This document shows, one piece after another, positions 13,701 through 23,750 of a stretch of 64,000 nucleotides of DNA. The stretch is from Dromaius novaehollandiae (taxonomy: Eukaryota > Chordata > Aves > Casuariiformes > Dromaiidae), in the NCBI RefSeq assembly GCF_036370855.1, contig NC_088110.1, positions 22,873,501 through 22,937,500 of the forward strand. The letters are read 5' to 3'. Made by a program: the position numbers and the translations under genes. The notes below the pieces were generated by a model that had not been told where the DNA came from, did no database searches, and saw nothing but the letters and a program-made list of their open reading frames with translations. The first letter of the stretch is position 1. Each line of letters starts with the position of its first letter.

Positions 13701-16700
13701 TTAGCAGGTCTGATTCTTAGTAAGCTGCAGTTCAAGTCAAACAAATTCTGTACTTTCTAGCAAGCATTACAGTTACAGACAGCCTGAAACACAGTGTCCA
13801 GCCCATGCAAGCATCTGCACTGTTCAGCATTTTCCCCTCATACCTCTGCTGGGTAAGCTTTACTGTCAACCGTGTGCTCTGAACCCCACTCGTTTATGGC
13901 TCCCCAGTGGAAGTGGAACTGCTTTAGCCTGTATTGGTTTTCCAAGGGACCTCCCATGATTGCTAAAAAACAAAAGACACATACATTAATGAACATGGTT
14001 TTGAACTGTGCAGAATAGCAACACAGTAAGATCCCCCTTCAACTTAACTTGTCCAAGAAAAATCAGCTGGAGCAACTGTCTTACTGCAACAGTCCCCTAT
14101 CCGTCAGGTACTTTTACAACTCACTTGGTTATGACAAAATTGTTCAAGGCAAAAATAGCACTATTTTCCCTGAAGTCTAATTTCACTATACCAAATTGGA
14201 GACAATAAACTTAGTCTCCTTATCCGTTTTCCCCAAAGGGAATACAACTTTTCCCAATTCACATGGAGTTTGGCAGAATCATGGTGACAACACAAATTCT
14301 ACATTCTTCTCCTGGAACAGGGATTTGAGAATTGTCTTACCACAGAAAACACGTACAATGACAAAGACAAAGCAATGGATACATCTATTAAATAACATCC
14401 CAGTGAAGCCTCGATATCTATGAGAAATATTGATGTTTCTTCAGTGACAATACAAGTCTTTAATATCCAAGTTTTTACTGATTCTGCCAGTAGAATCAGT
14501 ACATTGTGTCAAACATTCAAATCTTTTTTGAAAATGTACAGAAGTCCAAAAGTACTAATCTGCAAGAACCATTACTTACTGTGACACAGCTTTCAGACTA
14601 CATAACCAATGTTAAAAGATCTCCAATGTACCTAGAAAAATGGTGATATTGTGCCTATTGTAAAATGTTCAGTCTACGCACCACGCAGCATCCAAAAATA
14701 CAATCTGTCCGTGGGCAAAATTCCAAGTTGCTGGAAGCTCTAATGCACTATTTATCCATAAGCATGGGTAAATATTCCTTAGGTTTTGCTCTCCTGTTTT
14801 CAAAAGGCCTCTCATCATTTTGTAAATAATGTGAATGAAACCATCCATGCCTGGTTTTCTGTGTACTGCTGGTTTTAACTCATTTCCTCCTGACTGAACC
14901 AGGAGTACTGTACAAAGTCTTCTTGCTAGCCACTACATCACAGCATCTGCTCAGTTACAGATTGTAATTACTTTCAAAGGGCTAAGAAATCTGTAGCTGT
15001 TGAGACTGATTTGCTGATTTTACTTAACTGTACCTCATGCTTAAATTTTCCAGCAAAACACTGTACAAAGCACATAATCCCAACACTACTTCCAAAAATA
15101 AGTTAATCACTTTGATGCTAAGGAGAAAACAATGAGAGGTATTAGGAGCTTTTTTTTCCCCCCTTTCTTTTTTTGGAATGCCAGCAGATTTGAAATTCTA
15201 AGTTTGTTCCAGCAGGCCTGCTTCTGATGAAAGAGTAAGATAAAACAAGCTATACAGATTGGCATTTAATTAATTTCAACCACTGCTGCTCAGCTCTTGG
15301 CATAAATGCAAAAGTGTCAGTCATAAAATCCTGACAGACAAAGATAATTTGGGGGGGATGAGATGAAGATGGGGACCATACTGCCAAGTCTTATAAAGTC
15401 AGAATTAAGGTTTCTGTGCTCTTAATATCGTCCATTCCTGACTATGCAAAAATGCAAACCCACAAGTGACTACACTCGTGAATAATCGCGTTCATTTGAA
15501 CATTTGCTCGTGAGTGGTTAAGCACAGGCACACATACATATAAAATCAGGTTCTTACAGTGGACACTAAAAAAAGACATGAAATAAACACGAACTTACAG
15601 TCCCTCTCCAGGCATTTTTGCATTCTACTTCCTCTCAACTGTTTAAGTGTTGGCAATTTCAAAGCAAAAGGGAATTTTAAAGAGACTCTAATGAGGAGCG
15701 AGCGAAAGAATCACATCGGTTCTTTACTCTAGCCCTAGCTGCATTTCAGGCTCATTTCCCTGAAGCAGAGGGCACTCGCACACACAGACAGGCCCGTGTA
15801 CATACCTTCCCCAACCCTCTTCCTTCTTCATCCTCCTGCTCTGTTCATAAGCAAACACCCAACAGGAGCACTACCTTCACCTTCTGTCCAAGTCTTGTTT
15901 TGCCTCATCTTGGGAGTCCTGCACGCTATCCTGGATACACGCTTCATTTTGTGTTTTTCATCTTCTGCTTCAACTTTGTTGCCTCTTTTTGTTTGTTTAT
16001 TCATTCATAAGCTTTTCTTCTCTGGATTTCTATTACGGTTAGACAGAAGCTGGCAGAAAGAAAAACCAGAAATAGCAACAGTAGAGAGAAAAGTGGAGGA
16101 GGGAGGCAGGCACTTGGAAACCTGGCAGTTTATACAGCAACACCCCGTGATTTGCTGCTTCTCTGTCTGTCATTTTGGAGTTCTGTCACCGATCATTTAA
16201 TACCATTCTCCACTAGCTGTCATCACTACCCTGTTTTTCATCTTTCACTCTCCATTGACTTGAATTCATCCGAGGAAGATGATGATGATAAAAAGGCGAC
16301 CGTCCAGAAGGCGGCAACAAGAATGCTCGTGCCTAAAGATTTGTCAGGTGTTCAGTCTGCAGGATGAAGCAGCTGAGCTCTGTCAGAGCTGTGATTTGTT
16401 CTGAATAGCCAGCCTCTGAAAGGCCAGCACACCCTCTAATTGACCGTCCTGATGATCCCAGGTTTGCCTCTACATCACAGATACGGCCCCTGTGTATTTA
16501 AATGCTGCGTATTTCTTAAGCTGTTGCATGCACCCCACCTCTACTACATCAATTCTTGCAGCAAAAAATGACTTTGTTATCCATGGAACTGCAAACCACT
16601 ACACTTTTCAGGAACGCATCCTCAAATGATAGCGGGGTATGGCTGTATAAAGTAAAAGGGTATTAAAAGCAGAACAGGTCTAAAGACAGAAAGTTAAAAT

Positions 16701-19479
16701 CACTAATGAGCTTGTTAGTAAGTCTGTCTCCTCCAACACCACCTCATGAACACAGCTGCATTTTGTATTGTGAAAATAAAAGGGCACTACCTCCTGGTTC
16801 TTTATTACGTATTATAGCCCCATATTGTAGCCCCAAAATGAACAATTACCACAATACTCCCTAGCTGGAAACTAGTATACTGGGGGAACAGCTATAAACA
16901 ATAAAGATAAAAAACCTCATACGACACCCTGAAAACTCCATGCATTATACCACTGTCATCTTAGCTGTACTGTTTTTCCTCAGCCTGTTTCCAAACATCA
17001 ACCAAAAATACTGGTATCAAGGAGACAAAACATTTGTTTCACATGCCAAACACTTCCCAAGAACATTATGAAATCCCATAAGTTCTAGTATCTCTCATGG
17101 TAAGCAGACAGTCATTTTAAACAGATATGACCCTAACCAGACACATTCAAACTCATCCAGGGTCCCTCAACTTTTCCCTCCAAGGCAAGCTGAGTAGTTG
17201 GCATGAATCAGATGCTACTCAATGTTCCTGGTCAGTCGCTACCAGTTCACCCAGCTTTAATAAATAACCTCTTTATACATAATGGCAATACATTTTGCTA
17301 AACTCAACTTTAAAAGGAACAATGGAAAGGAAATCTTGAATTTGGTAGCAGTATCTTGATTTGAAAATCACTTGAATTTATAGAACATTTCAAAAAACAC
17401 AGCTGCTTCAGTCAGAGTAGTTAGTCGCAACAAATTGTTGAAATACATAACTGGGTTTTGCACATATGGACTTTTGTTTATACTGAAGCAACAGAAACAC
17501 ATACACCTGTTCCCTATGGTAGCAGCTCAGTATTACTTAAATCTCTGAAAGCTTGAGATAAGTATGTATGCTTTTCCACTGAGGAGTTCATTCTGCCACT
17601 GATTATTTATAACGCATTAAAAACATCTGTTAACATTTCAAAAGAGGTGAGTGGCAGATTATTAATGTTTAATGACGGAATCATATTTAAAGTTAAGCAG
17701 CTATACATATACACATTATACATACTACTGAAGATTGACTCGTGCAGACAAAGCTGTGATTTTATAAAGAGATAATCAAAAGGCAGGCCATTAACACTTG
17801 TTCGATAAGAATAAATGTCACCCTCCAGTGGAGGATTTATACACAATATCCCTGGTAATAACAATATAGTAAAAGTGAGTGCATAGACTTCTGCATTACA
17901 ATTCGCAAAGTTGTACGTTTCTGTTTAGCAAAAATATTCTTCTGCTGTGTATCTGTTTTCAACTTCTGTTTTGTTATTGATCTTGAGATTTTACTACACA
18001 CAAGGTTTGCTACTGAAGCATGAATCATACATTAGTTAGATCTTTCTGAGTTTTGCTTACTTGATCTATCAGTAGAGTCATCAAACTCAACCAGGAATGA
18101 ATACCCGTTGTTCCAGATGTGCAGACACGTGGCTGGGTCATAGCTGATTTTCAGGGGCTTCAGAAAGGGGTCATAAATGCTGTCTCTCCACTGGATATTG
18201 ATAGGAGACTGCCGTGTGCCTCCAGGAATGGAGAGCGGACTCTGCCAAAGTGGATGTACTAGAAGAAAAAGAAAAGAGTCAGGCTCTAATGCATGATGCA
18301 GAACTTAAAACTACTTTTTGGCAAGAAAAGGTCCTCTGGGATATTGGCTTTGAAGGCTAACTCAAGTCAGCTGATGCACCAGAAATTAAAGGAAATAATA
18401 CATTCCAGTTGTGCGACTCAGAGCTGCACAGGGAAGTGTAATCATTTTGTTCACAGCTCTGTTGATACCCTTCTGCATTAGCAAAACACTTCAAGGAAAT
18501 TCTGCCCCCTTGTCTGAAAACTTTCCTATTGCTATTGCTGATGGATTTTAACATGGCTTTTGTTTTACCGCTTTGCCATACCACTTCAGCTTTCTTTATG
18601 CACCAGTACCATCAATTGATGTCAGAACACAGCAGACACAGGATAATTCCTACTCTGGAGCAAAAATATTCTCTTTAAGGTGCCACAGTCTTTTGCCCAC
18701 ATGACTCTGTGTTTAGGGGTTACACCACTGCTAAGGGCACAGTTCTTCCGAGGCCCCCAAAGCAACACTGACCAAGACCACTTTGTGGGGTCGGGATCTG
18801 GAGCCAATCCCGGGTCTCCAGGCCTGCGAGAAAACCCTAGATGATCAGCTTCAAGGGCAGCTTGGGCATCCCAGACTTGCAGGACCGGGGCGGAGGCAGG
18901 AATATAGTTTCCACAGAGGTGTGCTCAGCTTAAAAATGGAACCGAGACCTGCGTGAGAAGCACTTATTTATCTGTGGCTTCCCGACAGCGGCAGCCCACA
19001 GACGACGGGTTTTGCGGCTTGCCTGTCCTGAGCGTAAAATACAGAGGCTTTGACGCACCGTGTGATGGGCTGCTCTCGCAGACAGAGCTGGCTCAAATCG
19101 GCCGCTTGTTTTTCACGAGGGAAAAGACCACTAGACAGCGTAAGGGCCGCTGAACGGAGCCACCTCCCCCCAGGCTTCCCCGGCCAAGGGCAAACTTCAG
19201 GCTCGAGGTGGCGCCGCCGCCGCCGCTCCCCGAGCGGCCACCGGGGACGCGCGGGCGGCGGGCGCTGCCCAGCGCTCGGGCATCTCCGCCCGGCGCCCCG
19301 GGGGGACGTGGCAGCAGGACGGGGACAGCGGGGCGGGGGGTCCGCGCCCTCGGGGGCCGGCGGGACTCACGGGCGTCTCGCAGGCGGTAGGAGCAGCAGG
19401 CACCCAGGCTGCACCGGCGCGTCCCCCGCGGCGAGGCGGCGGCCGCCGCCAAGGCCCGGCGCAGCAGCGGCAGCAGCAT
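7613..19479 (-). CDS. CA5A: CA5A, mitochondrial carbonic anhydrase V (7 coding exons, complete)
   Basis: Alpha-class zinc carbonic anhydrase that interconverts CO2 and bicarbonate in the mitochondrial matrix, feeding pyruvate carboxylase and carbamoyl phosphate synthetase. Joined coding exons (minus strand): 19479-19371, 18258-18061, 13962-13844, 12097-12002, 11850-11788, 9891-9736, 7792-7613. Lengths are 109+198+119+96+63+156+180 = 921 nt, i.e. 306 codons plus TAG; the human protein is 305 aa. All junctions are GT-AG and the frame is unbroken. Visible family signatures: [12 protein letters not shown], zinc ligands in QFHFHWG and SEHTVD, the structural Glu before LHLVHWN, and substrate-pocket SLTTPPLTE. 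The position equivalent to CA II His64 is Tyr (NNGYSF), as in CA V. CA5B is the main alternative; the neighbouring BANP and the human gene order favour CA5A. Confidence 0.95.
7793..9735 (-). other. CA5A intron 6
   Basis: Intron with GT-AG ends. It contains an A-rich stretch at 8244-8280 (a 16-base A run followed by A/G repeats). Open frames at 8680-8985 and 9054-9407 have no recognisable similarity and lengths expected by chance. Nothing else is supported. Confidence 0.6.
9736..9891 (-). CDS. CA5A: CA5A coding exon 6 (substrate pocket)
   Basis: A 156-nt exon of canonical family length. It encodes [20 protein letters not shown], including the Thr199-Thr200 pair (CA II numbering) that orients the zinc-bound hydroxide. 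It ends DENQ at donor CAG|GTAAAT. The acceptor is CTTTAG. Confidence 0.96.
9892..11787 (-). other. CA5A intron 5
   Basis: Intron with GT-AG ends. It contains a 13-base G run at 10236-10248, which is length-unstable and could pair into G-rich structure. The segment around 10380-10800 is slightly less AT-rich but I could not assign it to a repeat family. I see no gene. Confidence 0.6.
10236..10248. repeat. Poly-G tract, 13 bases
   Basis: Homopolymer within CA5A intron 5, 3' part. No function is evident. Confidence 0.9.
11788..11850 (-). CDS. CA5A: CA5A coding exon 5
   Basis: A 63-nt, phase-0 exon encoding [20 protein letters not shown] followed by Lys. It matches the 63-nt helix-coding exon of mammalian carbonic anhydrases. 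The acceptor is CTGTAG and the donor AAG|GTAATT. Confidence 0.92.
12002..12097 (-). CDS. CA5A: CA5A coding exon 4
   Basis: A 96-nt, phase-0 exon beginning LHLVHWN and ending [11 protein letters not shown], a hallmark beta-strand pair of the alpha-CA fold. The acceptor is TATTTCAG and the donor AAAG|GTAATT. The following intron is only about 150 bases (11851-12001). Confidence 0.95.
12098..13843 (-). other. CA5A intron 3
   Basis: AT-rich intron with GT-AG ends. I recognise no gene, RNA gene or repeat in it. Confidence 0.6.
13844..13962 (-). CDS. CA5A: CA5A coding exon 3 (zinc ligands)
   Basis: This 119-nt exon has the family's usual length. The acceptor is TTTTTTAG and the donor GAG|GTATGA. 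It encodes [18 protein letters not shown] and SEHTVD, which supply all three zinc-binding histidines (CA II numbering 94, 96 and 119). It ends with the Glu that precedes LHLVHWN. Confidence 0.96.
13963..18060 (-). other. CA5A intron 2
   Basis: The largest CA5A intron (~4.1 kb). An open frame on the plus strand at 15796-16200 is 134 codons but low-complexity hydrophobic in places and unrecognised, so I treat it as chance. I see no repeat family. Confidence 0.55.
18061..18258 (-). CDS. CA5A: CA5A coding exon 2
   Basis: This 198-nt exon has the length conserved in alpha carbonic anhydrases. The acceptor is TTCTAG and the donor A|GTAAGC. It encodes the start of the mature enzyme ([17 protein letters not shown]) and ends in the strand carrying [12 protein letters not shown]. 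Tyr replaces the CA II proton-shuttle His64, which is the CA V signature. Confidence 0.95.
18259..19370 (-). other. CA5A intron 1
   Basis: Runs from the CpG island into AT-rich DNA. The donor-proximal ~350 bases are still CpG-enriched and may hold promoter-proximal regulatory sequence. I identified no specific element. Confidence 0.55.
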
Positions 19480-19690
19480 CGCGGAGGAAGCCGCCGAGCC
19501 CCGGGCGCCGCCGCCGCCCCGCCCGGCCCCTTCCGGCACGGCCCCGCCGCCGCCCCGGCCCCAGGGGCGCCGGCTCTGCCTCCTGGCGGGGCGAGGGAGG
19601 GAGGGAGGCTCCCGCGGGCGGGGGCGCGCCCGTCCCCTCAGCCGGGCTCATCCGCGGCGTGACTCACCCCCAAAACACGCGTTTCCTCAA
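19130..19690 (-). promoter_or_regulatory. CA5A: CA5A promoter CpG island
   Basis: Very GC-rich, CpG-dense block surrounding CA5A exon 1, in sharp contrast to the AT-rich flanks. Just upstream of the start codon (minus-strand sense) are a GC box complement CCCCGCCC at 19517-19524 and an ETS-type CCGGAAGG (complement at 19529-19536). No TATA box is obvious. This is consistent with a broad, constitutive TATA-less promoter. The transcription start is not resolvable from sequence; CpGs thin out beyond 19690. Confidence 0.7.
19371..19479 (-). CDS. CA5A: CA5A coding exon 1 (mitochondrial presequence)
   Basis: Encodes residues 1-36 plus one base. The N-terminus [19 protein letters not shown] is rich in Ala, Leu and Arg with no acidic residue before the C-terminal end of the exon, as expected of a matrix-targeting presequence. 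The ATG has G at -3. The frame stays open upstream but I found no earlier in-frame ATG in the roughly 60 bases preceding it, so 19479 is chosen as the start. The donor is GCCC|GTGAGT. The exon lies inside a CpG island. Confidence 0.88.
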
Positions 19691-22600
19691 GAGTCCTCGC
19701 TCACGCATGTGTGAGGGATTAACGTTTCTTCTCGTCTAGCTCGTTTTGCTTGATTACGAGGCTTCAGTTTCTCCCAGGGGAAGGGTGATCGCTGGCCTGC
19801 AGGGATGCAGGTGGCCCTGGCACCGCCGGGATGCTGCCCCGAAGGCAGGCGCAGAGATGTCAGTGTTTGGGCCACTCTACCTGTCCACGCCTGTCCCACA
19901 GGCACGAGGTCTAGCACCGTGATGGGTCCACCCAAGGGATCATGAGAGGAGCCAACGGGGCAGACACTGCTCAGAGCAGGCCTAGATTAAACTGGGGTTA
20001 AACCCCTGATTACTCCATGCACCTCTTCTACGTTACAGCTACCCATGGGGAACACAAAGCAAAAATGGGAAGTCAGTAGAAAACCGCTGGTGATTGCAAA
20101 GGCACAGAGATGAAGTAATGTCCTAATTTCTGATGAGTCCATTGGGCAGCCAGGAAGAGAACACCGAGCCTCAATGCCTCTCCTTAATCTTATCACCTGC
20201 TTTGAATCGTATTTCCTGATTACTTTCTCAAAATCCTTCTTTTGCTGACCTGCACTTACCTTTTTGGGATCTTCACTCGTGTTAGTCAGTCAGTGCTTTT
20301 GAATTTTCATGAGAGATCTAACATAGCATCGAGAAAGTTTTGCTGAAGCGGAGAAAAAAATAGACACTCAAATTGTACCAACCAAGAAGTATGTAACAGT
20401 GTTTGCTCTAGTTTACAACATTTTGTAAGAAGTTTCCGTTGTATTCACAGTATAACGTTTATAGAGCACTCTGAGCTGAGTAACGGGTTGAAAATCTAGG
20501 GAGTGATTTGCTTTGAGTGACTACCTGCTCAGAAAATAGGTCATTGGGTGATGTGCAATGGCAAACAGCATGTGATCATTTGCAAGGGTCAGGATTTGTT
20601 TAACCTGAATTAAGTCACATTTTACTTTTTAGATTTTTTTAAGATATGCCTTCTGTTAAGTGTATGTATATATAGTAGCATTTGATTGTAAACATAATTC
20701 TTGGTTTGACTCTCATGATGTTTTTCAGTATGGACAACCTTGCTATCCTCAATGCATAATTTCCTACACCTTAAAAAGAAGAGAAATACTTGATGAAGTT
20801 GAAAACACCTGCTGCCCTTATAGGTCTTTATTCAGTCAGGCTTAATCACAGTTTAATAGAGTACTGATGGTGGTTGAGCAACAGTAGTCAGCACAGGTCA
20901 GATGTTTCTGTTGCTGAAGCTAGTTACAAATAACAAGTAGGTCCTTGTCAGGAAGACAACCCATATGAGCTTCATTCTTAACTACAGCAGGGAGCACTTG
21001 ACAGAGCTTCTGGAGCCCCAGATTTTTTTGGTATTGAGCATAAACAGGAGAGAGAGAGGTTTTTCCTCATATCTGCTAATGGAATAAGGAATAATGGAAG
21101 AAGGAATTCCCATTCCTTCACGTTCCATTCTTCTGTGACATTGTCCTCTAAATACAATTGACAATCTCGTGCCCCTTGAGGTCAGGACAACCAAATTAAT
21201 ATATGTATCCCCTACATCACAGTATAAATGCTTATGTTGCAGCATAACTTTGCTTCTATACAAATATCACTCTATTGGGCATGTTAAAAGCGATCTAAAA
21301 ATAAAGCTCAGAATTTGCCCAACCTGCTTTGCACTGTGGCATTAAGATGACCAAACTTTGCAAGTTTTTTTTAGGGATTTCATCATCAAGGTTTTGGAAA
21401 CTTGGAAGTTTATTATGGAGCTAAGGTGAAGGGAATGAGTCCATTGTTTGTGTGTTGGGCAATATAACCAAAGCAAAGATCTTGCTGCATAGGCTTGCAG
21501 GAATGATGGGCTGTTTAGCTGCAGAAGTAAAGGGAAATAACTTTGACTCACAACACACTGGTTTCCCTCCTGAGTCATTCACAGGATCTGCATCCGGTTT
21601 ACATTCACACACTGTTTCTTACTGAGCATAAATTTTAGTAAAACCTGAGCATTTAATTAAAAACTAAAACTCTTCTTCACTAGGGGTTTAAAGAAAACCC
21701 TTCAACGTATGAGCTGAATGGCAGTGAGATTTTTTTTTTTAATTGCAAACAGAAAGACAAAAGATAGGTGCAAAAGGAGACATAATGCCTTGGTCCCAGC
21801 AGTCTGCCAGTGTAGCCAGAATCTTCTCTTCTGGACCACTCCAGAAACAGAATTTCTTCTTGGTCAGTTCCCAGTCGCAAGCAATGGTGTTTTATGTAAG
21901 AGATGTGTGGTGCTCATGCAGCAAGCTAGAGAGGACAACAGCAGCCAGAATTACAGTGTCTCTGCCGTTGCCATACTTTGCCAAATTGTTATGTTTCTGG
22001 ACCATCTGGGAGGTTTCAGCTATGCCCTCTCTTGTTCCGAAACAGAGAATGCTTTCTGCATATGGAGACCACCACCAAAAATCTTCTGGCAGCTGGCCCA
22101 CTGGATATGTTGTCAAGTGATACAGGATGTATGTGGAAAGAGAAACCAAAAGCTCACCCACAAGGCCTGATTTTATATGTGCAAATTAAAGAAAGGTGAG
22201 AATTAAGATAGCTTGCAATTTGCACACTCCACTCTATGCCTGCCCCATTTACGATCTGCACGTTGAGGAAGGGTCTAGTGTATTATTTACTGTGCTGTTA
22301 TGGGCACATCTATGGTACTGACAGAAGAGTCATAGTAAATACGGCAATGTAAGAAGCGGGTCTGAGATGTGTCACCCCTGGAAGGGATCTGCTGCAAACA
22401 GAACTAATGTGTGCTCTTTTTGCCTTTCACCCAGTCAAAGTGATGCTCCATTTATGTTCACAGTGTTTATTTGGGGGTATCTTACATTTGCACTGTGTTT
22501 TTTTCCTCTTTCCCACTTGAGGTAGATAGATTTGGAATGTATGGATAGCTCCATACTTTGAATTGTTTTCTGTAATTAGTGGCAGCTGTAGATGCCTTAC

Positions 22601-23439
22601 CAAGTCCAGTTGGAATAATTGTTAAAAAGTTCACTTAGCATTGAAATAACCATCAAAAGCTTTGGAGGGGGCTGTCAAAGTCCAGAAAAAATGCAGACAG
22701 TGTTTGTTACTGGATTATTATAATTTATAATACGATTTTCAAGAAAACATTTTGAAGGCCACAGTTCTATGGTAAAAATCCAAAATAAATTTAATTAAAT
22801 CAAGGGATTTACTCCCAATTTACACTACTGTAAACTTGATAGAAAGAGAAAAAGCATTTTTCGATGGTTTATCAGAATCTGGCTTTGGCAAAGGAAAAAC
22901 AGCTTACAATTGTTTGAAAATCTCTTAAGTATAATAGGGCAAAGAGAGTTGTCACACATACGATGTAAAATTAGAGGAAAGAATATAAAAATTAATTCAG
23001 GTAATTGTCAAGTAAAAATGAGTGGTAGGATGACTCAGCTTCAGTGGATTTCAGTCTTTATGATTTTAATCTTCTGAAAAGAAAAGACTTATTCAATAAA
23101 GCAGTTGATTTGTTTATACAAGGACTCTCAAACATGCTTCACCCTGCTCTGAAATAAAACAGGGAGGACAGGATGGTGGGAAGTCAAACAGCTGGGAAAC
23201 CCCACCCACTTGACGGAAATATGTTTTTGTCCTAAACTGAGCAGGAATGCTTTCCATAGCAACACATTCTGAATTGGGAAAAATAAAAATAAACATATTA
23301 TTGAAACTAAATGAAGAACCATGTAAACTTTAAGAGACTGTGGCTCTGCTTCAACCACTTGGACTGAATATTACAGAGGAAATCCAAGATAGGTTGATTT
23401 CTTTGAGGCTCACACAGTATGAATCAAGATTTTGGAGGA

Positions 23440-23750
23440 TGATAACAGCAATGGTTGGCTACAGTCCATCATGACAAGGTGCTGAAAGTTTTGCTGAATT
23501 GATGTTAGATTTGGACTGTGATGCAGGCCCATTTATTGATATAAACAGTCCAATGCTTTTTATCAAACGGATGTAACTGACAGAGTACTCTAAGCTCAAC
23601 AGGAAAGCAGCAGCCGATTGTGAAATGCTGAGCTCTTCCCTGCTTCCAGAATGTTTGGCTGAGATAGGAGCCTGGATGAGAAGGCAGTGGCTGAGGCTAA
23701 ATCCAGATAAGGAGGAGGTAATTCCAGTTGGCCGGGTAAAGCAAACAGGG
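23440..23750 (+). mobile_element. Degenerate non-LTR retrotransposon reverse-transcriptase fragment
   Basis: A plus-strand frame reads WMRRQWLRLNPDKEEV at 23673-23720. This matches the reverse-transcriptase motif of CR1/L2-type LINEs in which a 'Trp-Met ... Leu-x-Leu-Asn-x-x-Lys-Thr-Glu-Val' block follows the catalytic domain. The frame continues weakly on both sides but is broken upstream. The element is ancient and truncated, so its left boundary is approximate. L2 and CR1/L3 cannot be separated by eye. Confidence 0.55.

Noticed and set aside
15796-16200. 134-codon plus-strand frame in CA5A intron 2
   Set aside because: Unrecognised, antisense to an intron, compositionally unremarkable and within chance length.
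19480-19539. N-terminal extension of CA5A by 20 codons
   Set aside because: The upstream codon at 19539-19537 is GTG, not ATG. The ATG at 19479 gives a convincing mitochondrial presequence.
19050-19739. 229-codon plus-strand frame across the CA5A CpG island
   Set aside because: Arg/Pro/Gly/Ala-rich shadow of a GC-saturated island in which stop codons are rare; antisense to CA5A exon 1.
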